DNA from: Thioalkalivibrio sp. ALJ16
GTDB taxonomy: Bacteria > Pseudomonadota > Gammaproteobacteria > Ectothiorhodospirales > Ectothiorhodospiraceae
DNA length: 64,000 nucleotides
Assembly: GCF_000377345.1 (NCBI RefSeq)
Contig: NZ_KB898050.1
Location: 1 to 64,000 of the forward strand
Direction of reading: 5' to 3'
The translations under genes were made by a program, and so were the position numbers. Position 1 is the first letter of the stretch, and each line of letters opens with the position of its first letter. Positions 29,645-39,972 of the stretch are shown here, piece by piece. Under the pieces are notes generated by a model that saw only the letters and a list, made by a program, of their open reading frames with translations, was not told the origin of the DNA and made no database searches.

Positions 29645-30874
29645 ATGGGCGGCCCGGCCGAAACGCCGAACGCACCGCCTACCCTGGGGCTGGGCGCCTA
29701 CGCGCGTATCACCGCGAACTACTGGGCGTTTACCGTCACCGACGGCGCGATCCGCATGCTGGTCGTGCTGTTCTTCCACCAGCTGGGCTACAGCCCGCTG
29801 GAGATCGTGTTTCTGTTCCTGTTCTACGAACTGTTCGGGGTGATTACCAACCTGACCGGCGGCTGGCTGGCCGCGCGGCTGGGGGTGAACACGACGATGA
29901 TCGCCGGGACCTTGCTGCAGGTCGCCGCGCTGCTGATGCTCACGGTGCCCGAGGCCTGGCTGGGCGTGGCCTACGTGATGTTCGCGCAGGCGCTGTCGGG
30001 CATCGCCAAGGACCTGAACAAGATGAGTGCCAAGTCCGGGGTGAAGCTGGTCGCCGGCGACGGCGAGGGGCGGCTGTTTCGCTGGGTGGCGGTCCTTACC
30101 GGATCGAAGAACGCGCTGAAGGGGGTGGGCTTCTTCGTCGGCGGCGCGCTGCTGTACTCGGTCGGGTTCCAGATGGCGCTGGTGATCCTGGCCGGGATGC
30201 TGGCGGTGGTGATGCTGTTCTCCATCGTCGGCCTGCCACGCGGGCTGGGGAAGGTCGGCGGCAAGCCGAAATTCACCCAGATGTTCTCCAACTCCGCGGC
30301 GATCAACGTGCTCTCCGCCGCACGCTTCTTCCTGTTCGGCGCGCGTGATGTCTGGTTCGTGGTCGCCCTGCCGGTGTTTCTGAGCGCGACCCTGGACTGG
30401 AACCACATGCAGGTGGGGGCGTTTCTGGCGCTGTGGGTGATCGGTTACGGGATCGTACAGGCCTCGGTGCCGCGCCTGCTGGGCCGCGGCGGGCTGCATC
30501 CGACCGGGCTGACCGCGCGGCTTTGGGCCTTCATCCTGATGCTGCTGCCCATCGGCATCGTAATCGGCCTGGAGACGGGGCTGGACCCGGCCTGGGTGCT
30601 GATGGTCGGGCTGGGCGTGTTCGGCGTGATCTTTGCGATCAACTCTGCCGTGCACTCCTTCCTGATCCTCGACTACGCCGAGACCGACCGGGTCGCAATG
30701 AAGGTCGGCTTCTACTACATGGCCAACGCCGGTGGGCGTCTGGTCGGCACCGTCGCCTCCGGTGCCATCTTCATGGTCTGGGGCCTGGAGGGCGCGCTGG
30801 TCGCCTCCACCCTGTTCATCTTCGCCACCTGGATGATCTCCTCCCTGCTCCCCCGCGAGGCCGCACGCGCCTGA
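29645..30874 (+). CDS. arsJ: ArsJ-type organoarsenical MFS exporter
   Basis: 409 aa with about twelve membrane helices of the major facilitator fold. GAYARITANYWAFTVTDGAI and MLVVLFFHQLGYSPLEIVF at the N-terminus, KDLNKMSAKSGVKL in the loop and LTGSKNALKGVGFFVG are typical of ArsJ. Together with the upstream GAPDH it should export 1-arseno-3-phosphoglycerate across the inner membrane and so remove arsenate. No arsR, arsB, arsC or arsM is seen in the window. The ATG at 29645 is the first after the GAPDH stop. Confidence 0.9.
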   Translation: MGGPAETPNAPPTLGLGAYARITANYWAFTVTDGAIRMLVVLFFHQLGYSPLEIVFLFLFYELFGVITNLTGGWLAARLGVNTTMIAGTLLQVAALLMLTVPEAWLGVAYVMFAQALSGIAKDLNKMSAKSGVKLVAGDGEGRLFRWVAVLTGSKNALKGVGFFVGGALLYSVGFQMALVILAGMLAVVMLFSIVGLPRGLGKVGGKPKFTQMFSNSAAINVLSAARFFLFGARDVWFVVALPVFLSATLDWNHMQVGAFLALWVIGYGIVQASVPRLLGRGGLHPTGLTARLWAFILMLLPIGIVIGLETGLDPAWVLMVGLGVFGVIFAINSAVHSFLILDYAETDRVAMKVGFYYMANAGGRLVGTVASGAIFMVWGLEGALVASTLFIFATWMISSLLPREAARA

Positions 30875-30988
30875 TGCCGGCAAGGCTCGGTTGCCGTTGT
30901 CGAGAATCGTGCAGCGCTCGTTTTGTTGAGTGCACAGCCCGCAGAGAAGGGGCGTGCAGCAGGGCGGCGCCTGGATCGCCTGTGGCTC

Positions 30989-31005
30989 TTGGCATAAAAT
31001 GCCAA
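30989..31005. promoter_or_regulatory. Palindromic operator before parDE
   Basis: TTGGCAT-AAA-ATGCCAA is a perfect 7-bp inverted pair with a 3-base spacer, 22 bp before the antitoxin start. The AT core TAAAAT overlaps a plausible -10 element, so a bound protein would block transcription. Position and symmetry fit autoregulation by the ParD antitoxin through its ribbon-helix-helix N-terminus. Confidence 0.7.
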
Positions 31006-31027
31006 TAGTGATGGACGGAGGTTAAGC

Positions 31028-31309
31028 ATGCCTACACGAAACATTGTCCTGACGCCGGAGCAAAGCGGTTTTGTGGAGCAGCTGGTTCGATCCGGGCGCT
31101 ATCAGAATGCCAGCGAGGTTCTGCGTGACGGGCTCCGCCTCGTACAGGCTCGCGAGCGTGAGCAGGAGGCGCGTCTGGAAGCCTTGCGGCGGGCGACTGC
31201 GAAAGGTATCGCGGACCTGGAGGCAGGCCGCTACACCGAACTGGATACCGAGCGCGACCTCGAGGCGCATTTGCAGGAACTGACAGAACAGTCCATCGCG
31301 AAGGGATAA
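31028..31309 (+). CDS. parD: ParD-type ribbon-helix-helix antitoxin
   Basis: 93 aa. The N-terminus MPTRNIVLTPEQSGFVEQLV plus RSGRYQNASEVLRDGLRLV is the CC2985/ParD family DNA-binding domain. The C-terminal half is acidic and helical and would wrap the toxin. A good ribosome site (GGAGG at 31018-31022) precedes the ATG. It is followed after 3 bp by the toxin gene, and a palindrome just upstream is the likely autoregulatory site. Confidence 0.9.
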   Translation: MPTRNIVLTPEQSGFVEQLVRSGRYQNASEVLRDGLRLVQAREREQEARLEALRRATAKGIADLEAGRYTELDTERDLEAHLQELTEQSIAKG

Positions 31310-31312
31310 GCC

Positions 31313-31669
31313 GTGAACGAGTCATCCGGACAATGGACTGTCCGTCTCGCGGCGCATGCCGAGCAGGATCTGCGGGATATTGTTTCGTGGACGGCGGAGC
31401 ACTTTGGCGAGCATCAGGCCCGCGCCTATGCCGGCACCCTGTCCGCGGCGATCCGGGCATTGCAGGACGGGCCCGCCAACCCGACTGTGCACAACCGCGA
31501 GGATATCGGTCCGGGTATCTGCACCCTCCATGTCGCACGCGGAGGGCGGAGAGGCCGACATGTGCTGGTTTTCCGGCCCGCGTCCGACAAACCGCGTTGT
31601 GTGGAGCTATTGCGTGTGCTCCATGATGCAATGGACCTGCCCAGCAGGCTCACGCCTGGAGATCGGTAA
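31313..31669 (+). CDS. parE: ParE-type toxin
   Basis: 118 aa from a GTG at 31313. VRLAAHAEQDLRDIVSWTAE is the RelE/ParE-fold first strand and helix; the final segment ends CVELLRVLHDAMDL, as in ParE toxins. ParE proteins poison DNA gyrase and are held by ParD. Its last 20 bp overlap the 3' end of the convergent LysR gene. It appears intact. Confidence 0.88.
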   Translation: MNESSGQWTVRLAAHAEQDLRDIVSWTAEHFGEHQARAYAGTLSAAIRALQDGPANPTVHNREDIGPGICTLHVARGGRRGRHVLVFRPASDKPRCVELLRVLHDAMDLPSRLTPGDR

Positions 31670-32567
31670 GGTCCGGGGGCTCCTGATCCTCCCCGTTATG
31701 TAGTCCCTCGATCACGGCCGCAAGGGTTCGGGAGCGGTAGCGGTCCGCGTGGCGGACCCAGCCGAGCTGGCGGGCGATGGGCGGGGCGGGCCACTCGAGG
31801 ATGGCCAGCTCGTCGGTGGCCATGGTGCGGGGGAGGAAGCCGATGCCGAGGCCGGCGGCGATCATCATGCGGATGACCTCCAGGTACGGGCTCTCCTGGG
31901 CTGCGGCGGGGTGCAGGCCCTGTGCGGCCAGGGCCTGGTCGATCTGGCGGCGGGTGGTGGAGCCCACGGGCGGCAGGATCGTTGGCCACTCATGCAGCCG
32001 TTGCAGGGTCTCCTGCGGGGCATCCTGGGCGCGGCCGCGGGCGATCATCGGGACCAGGTCATCGGTCCAGACGGGCTGGGCCTCGGAGCCCTCCGGCAGG
32101 TCGTCGGGCAGGGTGGCCAGGGCCAGGTCGGCGTCGCCGTGCATCACCGCCTCGATGCCGGCCTCGGAATCCATGAACGCGAGTTCCAGTTCCAGCTCGG
32201 GGTAGCGGGTGCGCAGAGCGGCCAGCGGCGTGGGCAGCCGGTGCAGGGCGATGTGGTGCGAGGTGGCCAGGCGGATGCGGCCACGAACGACCTGGTCGAG
32301 GTCCGCCACCTGCTGCTCGATTGCGTGCAGGCGGGCCAGAATCTCGCGGGCCTCGGGCAGCAGGCGTTCGGCGACCTCGGTGGGCCGAACGCGGCGCCCC
32401 TGGCGCTCGAACAGGGGGCGTTGCAACGTCGCCTCCAGCGACTGTATGCGCTTGCTGATCGCCGGCTGGGTCAGGTGCAGCCGCTCGGCCGCGGCGGAGA
32501 AGGCGCCGGTATCGACCACCGCCACGAAGGCCTGCAGGGACTCGATGCTGAGCTGTTCCGGCCGCAT
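31650..32567 (-). CDS. LysR-family transcriptional regulator, divergent from leuCD
   Basis: 305 aa. The N-terminal winged helix-turn-helix (SIESLQAFVAVVDTGAFSAA, then LTQPAISKRIQSLEATLQRP) is typical; the remainder is the LysR effector domain. The start is the ATG at 32567, 20 codons into the conserved part of a longer open frame. Placed head to head with leuC across about 370 bp, it is a candidate regulator of leucine biosynthesis, but its ligand is not readable. Its 3' end runs 20 bp into the parE gene. Confidence 0.9.
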   Translation of the reverse strand: MRPEQLSIESLQAFVAVVDTGAFSAAAERLHLTQPAISKRIQSLEATLQRPLFERQGRRVRPTEVAERLLPEAREILARLHAIEQQVADLDQVVRGRIRLATSHHIALHRLPTPLAALRTRYPELELELAFMDSEAGIEAVMHGDADLALATLPDDLPEGSEAQPVWTDDLVPMIARGRAQDAPQETLQRLHEWPTILPPVGSTTRRQIDQALAAQGLHPAAAQESPYLEVIRMMIAAGLGIGFLPRTMATDELAILEWPAPPIARQLGWVRHADRYRSRTLAAVIEGLHNGEDQEPPDLTDLQA

Positions 32568-32941
32568 TTCCGCCGCCTCCGTGGGATAATGACCGGCTGA
32601 CCGATGCGGTGCCGGATCGCCAATCCATAACCGTTTGGAATGATAAAGATAATAAATCGGATTTGAAAGAATGGAAGGGCGGCCGCAGACTCCGTTAAAC
32701 AGTCGTCCTGAAATGACGTCATTGCGAGGCCCCGCAGGGGCCGTGGCAAGCTCCGTCCGGAACCACCGGATCCTGATACTGGCGCTCTGCCAGCTTTCGG
32801 AGGTTGCCGCGTCGCCTTCGGCTCCTCGCAATGACGGTGCGTGTTGCGGCGCGGTGCAAGGGCGGGCCTTTGGAGCGCTGGTAGATCATCGGCGGTGGGG
32901 CGCAAGAACGATAGAACGCGGCGCGGCCGCGGGAGCAGGTG
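32568..32941. promoter_or_regulatory. Divergent LysR-leuC control region
   Basis: A 374-bp gap. Bases 32622-32674 form a distinctly AT-rich island in this GC-rich genome (runs such as GATAAAGATAATAAATC), the best candidate for the regulator's binding site and the two divergent promoters. The rest, 32717-32836, is a palindromic repeat listed separately, and 32837-32941 shows nothing recognisable beyond the leuC ribosome site region. No leader peptide rich in leucine codons is seen. Confidence 0.5.
32717..32836. repeat. 120-bp palindromic intergenic repeat (CATTGCGAGG type)
   Basis: Ends in a perfect 13-bp inverted pair, CGTCATTGCGAGG at 32717-32729 and its complement at 32824-32836. Short inner GC-rich palindromes such as GGCCCCGCAGGGGCC lie near the left end. 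This end motif is a well-known dispersed intergenic repeat in many proteobacteria. It sits within the leuC leader and would be transcribed with it. Confidence 0.8.
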
Positions 32942-34354
32942 ATGGCAGGCAAGACACTGTACGACAAGCTGTGGGAGGCGCATGTGGTGCGCGAGGAGCC
33001 GGATGGCTCGACGCTGCTCTACATCGACCGCCACCTGGTTCACGAGGTAACCAGCCCGCAGGCCTTCGAGGGTCTGCGTCTGGCCGGGCGCACGCCCTGG
33101 CGCGGGGATTCCGTGCTGGCGGTGCCGGACCACAACGTGCCCACTGCCAATCGTGACCGCGGGATCGAGGATCCGGTCTCGCGTACCCAGGTGGAGACGC
33201 TGGAGACCAACGTCACGAGCCTGGGGCTGAAGTTCTTCCCGATGGCCGATGTGCGCCAGGGCATCGTGCATGTGATCGGTCCCGAACAGGGCGCGACCCT
33301 GCCGGGCATGACGGTCGTCTGCGGCGACTCGCACACCTCCACCCACGGCGCGCTGGGCGCGCTGGCCTTCGGCATCGGTACCTCCGAGGTCGAGCATGTG
33401 CTGGCCACGCAGTGCCTGTGGCAGAAGAAAACCAAGGCCATGCAGATCCGCGTGGAGGGCGAGCTGCGCCCGGGCGTGACCGCCAAGGATGTGGTGCTGG
33501 CGATCATCGGCCGTATCGGCACCGCCGGCGGCACCGGCTATGCGATCGAGTTCGCCGGCTCGGCGATCCGCAGCCTGTCGGTCGAGGGCCGCATGAGCAT
33601 CTGCAACATGTCCATCGAGGCCGGGGCCCGCGCGGGCATGGTCGCGGTGGACGAGAAGACCATCGAGTACGTGCGCGGCAAGCCGCAGGCGCCGAGCGGC
33701 GAGCTGTTTGAAAAGGCGGCGGAGTACTGGCGCACGCTGGTCTCCGACCCGGATGCCCAGTTCGATGCGGTGGTGGAGATGGATGCCGCCGAAATCGCCC
33801 CGCAGGTGAGCTGGGGCACCTCGCCGGAGATGGTCGCACCGATCGACGGCCGCGTGCCGGACCCGGCGGCCGAGTCCGATCCGGTGCGCGCCGAAGGCAT
33901 GAAGCGTGCGCTGGAGTACATGGACCTGCAGCCGAACACGCCGATGACGGAGATTCGTCCGGACAAGGTATTCATCGGCTCCTGCACGAACTCGCGGATC
34001 GAGGACCTGCGCGCGGCTGCCGAGGTGGTCAAGGGCCGCAAGAAGGCTGACAACATCAAGCTGGCGATGGTGGTGCCGGGCTCCGGGCTGGTGAAACAGC
34101 AGGCGGAGCAGGAAGGGCTGGACCGGATCTTTCTGGATGCCGGCTTCGAGTGGCGCGAGCCGGGTTGTTCCATGTGCCTGGCGATGAACGCCGACCGGCT
34201 GGAGCCGGGCGAGCGTTGCGCCTCGACCTCGAACCGCAACTTCGAGGGCCGTCAGGGGCAGGGCGGACGTACCCATCTGGTCAGTCCGGCGCTGGCCGCC
34301 GCGGCCGCCGTGGCCGGGCACTTCGTCGAACCGTCGGCGCTGAAGGAGGCGTAA
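32942..34354 (+). CDS. leuC: 3-isopropylmalate dehydratase large subunit
   Basis: About 470 aa. It isomerises 2- to 3-isopropylmalate with LeuD and carries a [4Fe-4S] cluster. The cluster cysteines are visible in [14 protein letters not shown] and [15 protein letters not shown]. The N-terminus [12 protein letters not shown] and [20 protein letters not shown] are typical of LeuC. An ATG at 32942 and a GTG directly before it are both possible starts. leuD follows after 3 bp. Confidence 0.97.
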   Translation: MAGKTLYDKLWEAHVVREEPDGSTLLYIDRHLVHEVTSPQAFEGLRLAGRTPWRGDSVLAVPDHNVPTANRDRGIEDPVSRTQVETLETNVTSLGLKFFPMADVRQGIVHVIGPEQGATLPGMTVVCGDSHTSTHGALGALAFGIGTSEVEHVLATQCLWQKKTKAMQIRVEGELRPGVTAKDVVLAIIGRIGTAGGTGYAIEFAGSAIRSLSVEGRMSICNMSIEAGARAGMVAVDEKTIEYVRGKPQAPSGELFEKAAEYWRTLVSDPDAQFDAVVEMDAAEIAPQVSWGTSPEMVAPIDGRVPDPAAESDPVRAEGMKRALEYMDLQPNTPMTEIRPDKVFIGSCTNSRIEDLRAAAEVVKGRKKADNIKLAMVVPGSGLVKQQAEQEGLDRIFLDAGFEWREPGCSMCLAMNADRLEPGERCASTSNRNFEGRQGQGGRTHLVSPALAAAAAVAGHFVEPSALKEA

Positions 34355-34357
34355 GCG

Positions 34358-35008
34358 ATGCAGGCCTTTACCGTACACAAGGGGATTGTCGCGCCGCTGG
34401 ATCGATCCAATGTCGACACCGACGCGATCATCCCGAAGCAGTACCTGAAATCGGTCAAGCGCACGGGCTTTGGCCCGAACGCCTTTGACGACTGGCGCTA
34501 CCTGGACCCGGGCGAGCCCGGCATGGACAGCTCCCAGCGCCGCATGAACCCGGATTTCGTGCTCAACCAGGCGCCGTTCGACCAGGCGAGCATCCTGCTG
34601 GCGCGCAAGAACTTCGGCTGCGGCTCCTCGCGCGAACACGCGGTGTGGGCGCTGACCGACTTCGGCTTTCGCGCGGTGATCGCGCCGTCGTTCGCGGACA
34701 TCTTTTTCTCCAACAGCTGCAAGAACGGCCTGCTGCCGGTGGTGCTGGCCGAGGACGAGGTGCAGACGCTGTTCGATCAGGTCCAGGCGAACCCGGGCGC
34801 GCAGGTCGCGGTGAACCTGGAAGAGATGACCGTAACGGCGCCGGACGGTACGGTGTTCCGTTTTACGCTCGACGAGGACCGGCGCCACCGCCTGCTGAAC
34901 GGCCTGGACGATATCGCCCTGACACTGCAGTACGCCGATGACATCCGCGCCTATGAGGAGCGCCAGCGCCGCGAGTGGCCCTGGATGGCGGAGCACTCGC
35001 AGGGCTGA
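34358..35008 (+). CDS. leuD: 3-isopropylmalate dehydratase small subunit
   Basis: 216 aa, the swivelling subunit that completes the active site of isopropylmalate isomerase. [20 protein letters not shown] and [15 protein letters not shown] are the LeuD signatures. Length and start (ATG right after leuC) are normal. A large hairpin repeat separates it from leuB. Confidence 0.97.
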   Translation: MQAFTVHKGIVAPLDRSNVDTDAIIPKQYLKSVKRTGFGPNAFDDWRYLDPGEPGMDSSQRRMNPDFVLNQAPFDQASILLARKNFGCGSSREHAVWALTDFGFRAVIAPSFADIFFSNSCKNGLLPVVLAEDEVQTLFDQVQANPGAQVAVNLEEMTVTAPDGTVFRFTLDEDRRHRLLNGLDDIALTLQYADDIRAYEERQRREWPWMAEHSQG

Positions 35009-35019
35009 ATGCTTCCCCT

Positions 35020-35091
35020 TGTAGGAGGCCAGCGCTCTGGCCGATTGGGCGCCAGGACAGGCCCAATCGGCCTGGGGGCTGGCCTCCTACA
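35020..35091. repeat. 72-bp hairpin repeat between leuD and leuB
   Basis: Outer arms TGTAGGAGGCCAGC (35020-35033) and its perfect complement (35078-35091); inner arms GGCCGATTGGGC (35039-35050) with its complement (35061-35072). The whole can fold as one long stem with small internal loops. The TGTAGGAGG end resembles REP-like elements of gammaproteobacteria. No T run follows, so it is more likely an mRNA stabiliser or partial block than a true terminator. Confidence 0.8.
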
Positions 35092-35134
35092 GGTAGAGAA
35101 GAAATTCGATTGATCTGATGGTTAGGAGAGGTTT

Positions 35135-36208
35135 GTGAGCCGAATTCTGGTATTGCCCGGGGACGGGATCGGGCCCGAGATCGTGGCCGAGGCGCTGAAG
35201 GTGCTGGAGCGCGTGGGCGAGATCGGGGGCCTGGATCTGGAGATCGAGCAGGGCCTGATCGGGGGCGCGGCGCACGATGCGGCAGGTCACCCGTATCCGG
35301 AGGCCACCCGCGAGGCGGCGCGCCGCGCCGACGCGATCCTGCTGGGCGCGGTCGGCGGCCCGCAATACGAATCGCTGGAGCGCGACCTGCGCCCCGAGCG
35401 TGGCCTGCTGGGTATCCGTTCGGACCTGGGCCTGTTCGCAAACCTGCGCCCGGCGATCCTGTATCCGCAGCTGGCCTCGGCCTCCACGCTGAAGCCGGAG
35501 GTCGTCAGCGGGCTGGATATCCTGATCGTGCGCGAGCTGACCGGCGGGATCTACTTCGGCCAGCCGCGCGGGATCGAGGAACGCAACGGCGAACGCTACG
35601 GCTTCAATACGGCCGCCTACAGCGAATCGGAGATCGAACGCATCGCGCGGGTTGGGTTCGAGGCGGCGATGAAGCGCGGCAAACGCCTGTGCTCGGTGGA
35701 CAAGGCCAATGTGCTCGAGGTCTCGGAACTGTGGCGCGAGGTGGTCGAGCGCGTCGGGAAGGAATTCCCCGAGGTCGAGCTGTCTCACATGTATGTGGAC
35801 AACGCGGCCATGCAGCTCGTGCGTGACCCGAAGCAGTTCGACGTGATGGTCACCGGCAACATGTTCGGCGACATCCTGTCCGATGCCGCGGCCATGCTGA
35901 CCGGCTCCATCGGCATGCTGCCCTCGGCCTCGCTGAACAGCGAAGGGGTCGGTCTGTACGAGCCGATCCACGGGTCCGCGCCGGATATCGCCGGGCAGGG
36001 CAAGGCCAATCCGATGGCAACCGTGCTGTCCGTGGCGATGCTGCTGCGTCACAGCCTGAACCGCAATGACCTGGCCGAGCGCATCGAACAGGCCGTGGGT
36101 CGGGTGCTGGATCAGGGCCTGCGTACGCCGGACATCTTCGGCGAGGGCATGACGCTGGTGGGCACCCAGGGGATGGGAGATGCCCTGGTGGCCGCGCTGG
36201 ACGACTAA
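35135..36208 (+). CDS. leuB: 3-isopropylmalate dehydrogenase
   Basis: 357 aa, starting at GTG 35135 with AGGAGAGG before it. It oxidatively decarboxylates 3-isopropylmalate using [23 protein letters not shown], the substrate-binding [13 protein letters not shown] and the C-terminal [18 protein letters not shown] are diagnostic. It completes leuC-leuD-leuB; no leuA is seen here. Confidence 0.97.
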   Translation: MSRILVLPGDGIGPEIVAEALKVLERVGEIGGLDLEIEQGLIGGAAHDAAGHPYPEATREAARRADAILLGAVGGPQYESLERDLRPERGLLGIRSDLGLFANLRPAILYPQLASASTLKPEVVSGLDILIVRELTGGIYFGQPRGIEERNGERYGFNTAAYSESEIERIARVGFEAAMKRGKRLCSVDKANVLEVSELWREVVERVGKEFPEVELSHMYVDNAAMQLVRDPKQFDVMVTGNMFGDILSDAAAMLTGSIGMLPSASLNSEGVGLYEPIHGSAPDIAGQGKANPMATVLSVAMLLRHSLNRNDLAERIEQAVGRVLDQGLRTPDIFGEGMTLVGTQGMGDALVAALDD

Positions 36209-36254
36209 CCAAATATCAGTAGCTTGAAGATTAAAATTAAACCGGGAATGAACG

Positions 36255-37280
<1,026 letters not shown>

Positions 37281-37366
37281 TTTAATCCGGGAAAACGCCG
37301 GGCTTTGTGTTCGGCATATCCGTGGCCAGGGGTGTATGGGCCACGCGGCACATTCAGGGGGAATTC

Positions 37367-39838
37367 GTGCGCAAGTTAATGGTCGGGCTTTTGTTCTTGC
37401 TGCTGGTGGCCCCGGTGTCCTCGAACTCCGTGGGCTTCGGTGAAGTAGACCTTCAATCCTTCCTGAATCAGCCCTTGCGGGCCGAGATTCCCCTGCGCGG
37501 CGTATCCGCCGTCGCGGACTCCCTGCGAGTCCGCCAGGCCTCAGAGGACGCTTACCGCCGTGCCGGTCTCAACCGCGGCGGAGTGCCAGGGGACCTCGAG
37601 ATCTCGGTGGAGGATGATCGCGTGATCCTGACCACGCGGCGTCCGGTGCGTGAGCCCTACGTGGGCATCCTGCTGGAGGCCCGCTGGGATGGTGGCCGTG
37701 CCTTGCGTGAAGTCTCGCTGCTGCTGGACCCGCCCGGCACCATGCCTTCCGGTGTGGGTGCCCCGGCGGTGAGCGCGGCGGAAGCGGACGACGTGCGGCG
37801 GGCACCGCGCGAAGGCGACACGATTCGGGTGCGCAGCGGGGACACGCTGTACGCCGTCGTGCGTCGCAGCGGGATCTCGGGTTACAGCGACGAGCAGGCC
37901 ATGCTGGCCTTCCTGGAAGCGAACCCCCGCGCCTTTATCGGCAACAACATCAATACGCTGCGCGCCGATGCCGAGCTGCGCACGCCCTCGCGCGCCCAGC
38001 TCGAGGCGCGCAGTGCGGCCGAGGCCCGTGCCGAAGTGGCGGAACAGACACGCTCCTGGCAGGAATCGGTCCGCACCGCGCGGGAAGAGCCGGAGCCCGC
38101 ACCGGAGGACGCCGATGCGGTCGCCGCGGACGACGCCGCTGCAGCGGAAGACGAGGCGGCCGAGGCGGTAGCCGAAGCCGAAGCGGCCGCGCGTGAGGAA
38201 GACGAAGACGAAGCCGTGGCCGCCGAGGATGAAGCAGCGGCGGCCGAGGCCGAAGTGGCCGCGGAAGAGGAAGCCGCGGTGGCCGAAGATCGCCTCGAGA
38301 TCGTCGCGGACCTGCTGCCCGAAGACGTGGCGGCGGGCGCGGACGCGGCCGGTTCCGAAGATCTGTTGCAGGAGGCCCTGCTGTCCCAGCGCGCGGAAAT
38401 GGAGGGGATGCGCGAGCAACTCTCCGAACTGCGCGAAGAACTGGGCGAGCGCGGCCGCCTGGCCGATATCTCCAGCGAGAACATGGCCGAACTGGAGGCG
38501 CAGCTGAGCCAGCTGCGGTCCGAACGCGAGCAGCTGCGAGCCCGGCTGGATCGCGCGGACGCCGAGCGCAACGCTCCGCTGCACGAACGGATCATGAACG
38601 ACCCGCTGTTGCTGATGATGGCGATTGCGCTTGTGATCCTGCTGCTGCTGGTGCTGCTGGCCTTTGCCCGCGGTGGGCGCCGCGAGATGCTGGTTGATGA
38701 ACAGGCTGCCGGGCTGAAGCCCCGCGCGGACAACAGCAAGGTTCAGGCCAGCGAGTCCGAAACCGCGGGCTACGAGGCGCGGGATGTGACCGCTGACGAC
38801 CGATCCCAGGCCCCCTCCGTTGCCGCGGGCGCCGCAGCGGGTGTCGTGGCAGGTGCTGCCGCGGCCGGCACGCGAGAGGAAGAGGACGGTGAGTCGCAGC
38901 CGGAGGACGCGGTCGCACGCACCGATGAGCACGATGAAGACCTCGGCGAGGTTGTCGTGGCCAGCACCGGCCCGCAGGAAGGCGAAGGGTCGGACGACGT
39001 TCTGGCCGAGGTCGATGTGTGCCTGGCGTATGGCATGAACGATCAGGCGGTGGAAACGCTGAATGCCGCGATCGAAGGCAACCCCGAGAACAAGCAGTAC
39101 CGCCTGAAGCTGGTCGAGGCGCATCTGGCGCTGGAAGACGAAGCCAGCGCACGTCAGGCGGCCAGCGGGCTGCGTGATCTGCTGGATGAGGGCGACAGCG
39201 ACATCCGCGATCAGCTGTCCGAGCTGGAATCGCGTATGGGGGCGTCCGGGGGTGACGGGGCTGCGGAAGCCGATGAGATGCCCGCATCCGATCTGGATCT
39301 GCCGTCTGCAGCAGACGCGAGTGCGGATGCCGACGGCGACAGCAACGAGATCGATTTCTCCGGGCTGGAGTTGCCGGAGACCGACAGCGAGATCGGACCG
39401 GAGACGGCTGCTGCCAGCACGGATGAGGACGAGCAGGGCCTGTCGTTTGATATCGACGAGAACCTCGAATCGGATCTGGCGAAGGCGGCCGATGACGACG
39501 CCGGTGATGCGATCACCGACGACCTGAACAACCTGTCGTTCGATCTGGACGAGAGCGAGCTGCCGGACGAGGACGCGGAGGCCAGTGGTGGCGACGCCGG
39601 TTCCGAGGACGCGGGACTGGATCTGGACGAGACCCTGCTCGGGTCCGAGACGGCTGCCGCGGGTGGAGAGGATGCCGAGACGGACGAGAACGTCACGCGT
39701 CTGAGTCTGGCCCAGGCCTACGCCGACATGGGTGATCAGGAAGGTGCCCAGGAGCTGATCGACGAGGTGCTGGCGTCCGGTACTGATGAGCAGAAGCGCG
39801 AGGCCGAAGCGATCCGGGAGCAGATCAAGGGTTCGTGA
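37367..39838 (+). CDS. fimV: FimV-like polar hub protein
   Basis: About 823 aa. A signal peptide (MVGLLFLLLVAPVSSNSVGF) is followed by a FimV N-domain (VDLQSFLNQPLRAEIPL), a LysM-like peptidoglycan-binding segment (RVRSGDTLYAVVRRSG), a long Ala/Glu/Asp-rich acidic stretch, a coiled coil (about 335-400), one membrane helix (LLLMMAIALVILLLLVLLAF) and a cytoplasmic tail. The tail ends in a TPR-like FimV domain (RLSLAQAYADMGDQEGAQEL). FimV organises type IV pili, twitching and cAMP signalling at the pole. The GTG at 37367 has a good AGGGGGA site. Very low-complexity acidic repeats are notable. Confidence 0.92.
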   Translation: MRKLMVGLLFLLLVAPVSSNSVGFGEVDLQSFLNQPLRAEIPLRGVSAVADSLRVRQASEDAYRRAGLNRGGVPGDLEISVEDDRVILTTRRPVREPYVGILLEARWDGGRALREVSLLLDPPGTMPSGVGAPAVSAAEADDVRRAPREGDTIRVRSGDTLYAVVRRSGISGYSDEQAMLAFLEANPRAFIGNNINTLRADAELRTPSRAQLEARSAAEARAEVAEQTRSWQESVRTAREEPEPAPEDADAVAADDAAAAEDEAAEAVAEAEAAAREEDEDEAVAAEDEAAAAEAEVAAEEEAAVAEDRLEIVADLLPEDVAAGADAAGSEDLLQEALLSQRAEMEGMREQLSELREELGERGRLADISSENMAELEAQLSQLRSEREQLRARLDRADAERNAPLHERIMNDPLLLMMAIALVILLLLVLLAFARGGRREMLVDEQAAGLKPRADNSKVQASESETAGYEARDVTADDRSQAPSVAAGAAAGVVAGAAAAGTREEEDGESQPEDAVARTDEHDEDLGEVVVASTGPQEGEGSDDVLAEVDVCLAYGMNDQAVETLNAAIEGNPENKQYRLKLVEAHLALEDEASARQAASGLRDLLDEGDSDIRDQLSELESRMGASGGDGAAEADEMPASDLDLPSAADASADADGDSNEIDFSGLELPETDSEIGPETAAASTDEDEQGLSFDIDENLESDLAKAADDDAGDAITDDLNNLSFDLDESELPDEDAEASGGDAGSEDAGLDLDETLLGSETAAAGGEDAETDENVTRLSLAQAYADMGDQEGAQELIDEVLASGTDEQKREAEAIREQIKGS

Positions 39839-39904
39839 CCTTCCGCCTCGGCGCGGGCCGGGCGGAAGATGCCGCCCGGCGGTCTTTCAGCTGGAGCAGT
39901 GCAG

Positions 39905-39940
39905 GGCCCCGCCGGGGGTATGTCCCGGTCGGGGCCTTTT
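39905..39940 (+). terminator. Rho-independent terminator after fimV
   Basis: GGCCCCG at 39905-39911 pairs with CGGGGCC at 39930-39936, with extra GC pairs inside, followed by TTTT at 39937-39940. It lies 67 bp after the fimV stop and just before the next gene. Confidence 0.7.
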
Positions 39941-39972
39941 CATGTGGATGGCTTGAGCAGGGTGGCAGGCGG

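Noticed and set aside
32471-34996. Minus-strand open frame of about 840 codons over leuC and leuD
   Set aside because: Shadow of the leucine genes; no family features and no ribosome site.
39835-39972. N-terminal 46 codons of the membrane protein frame
   Set aside because: This stretch contains the fimV terminator hairpin with its T run, so the GTG at 39973 is the more likely start.
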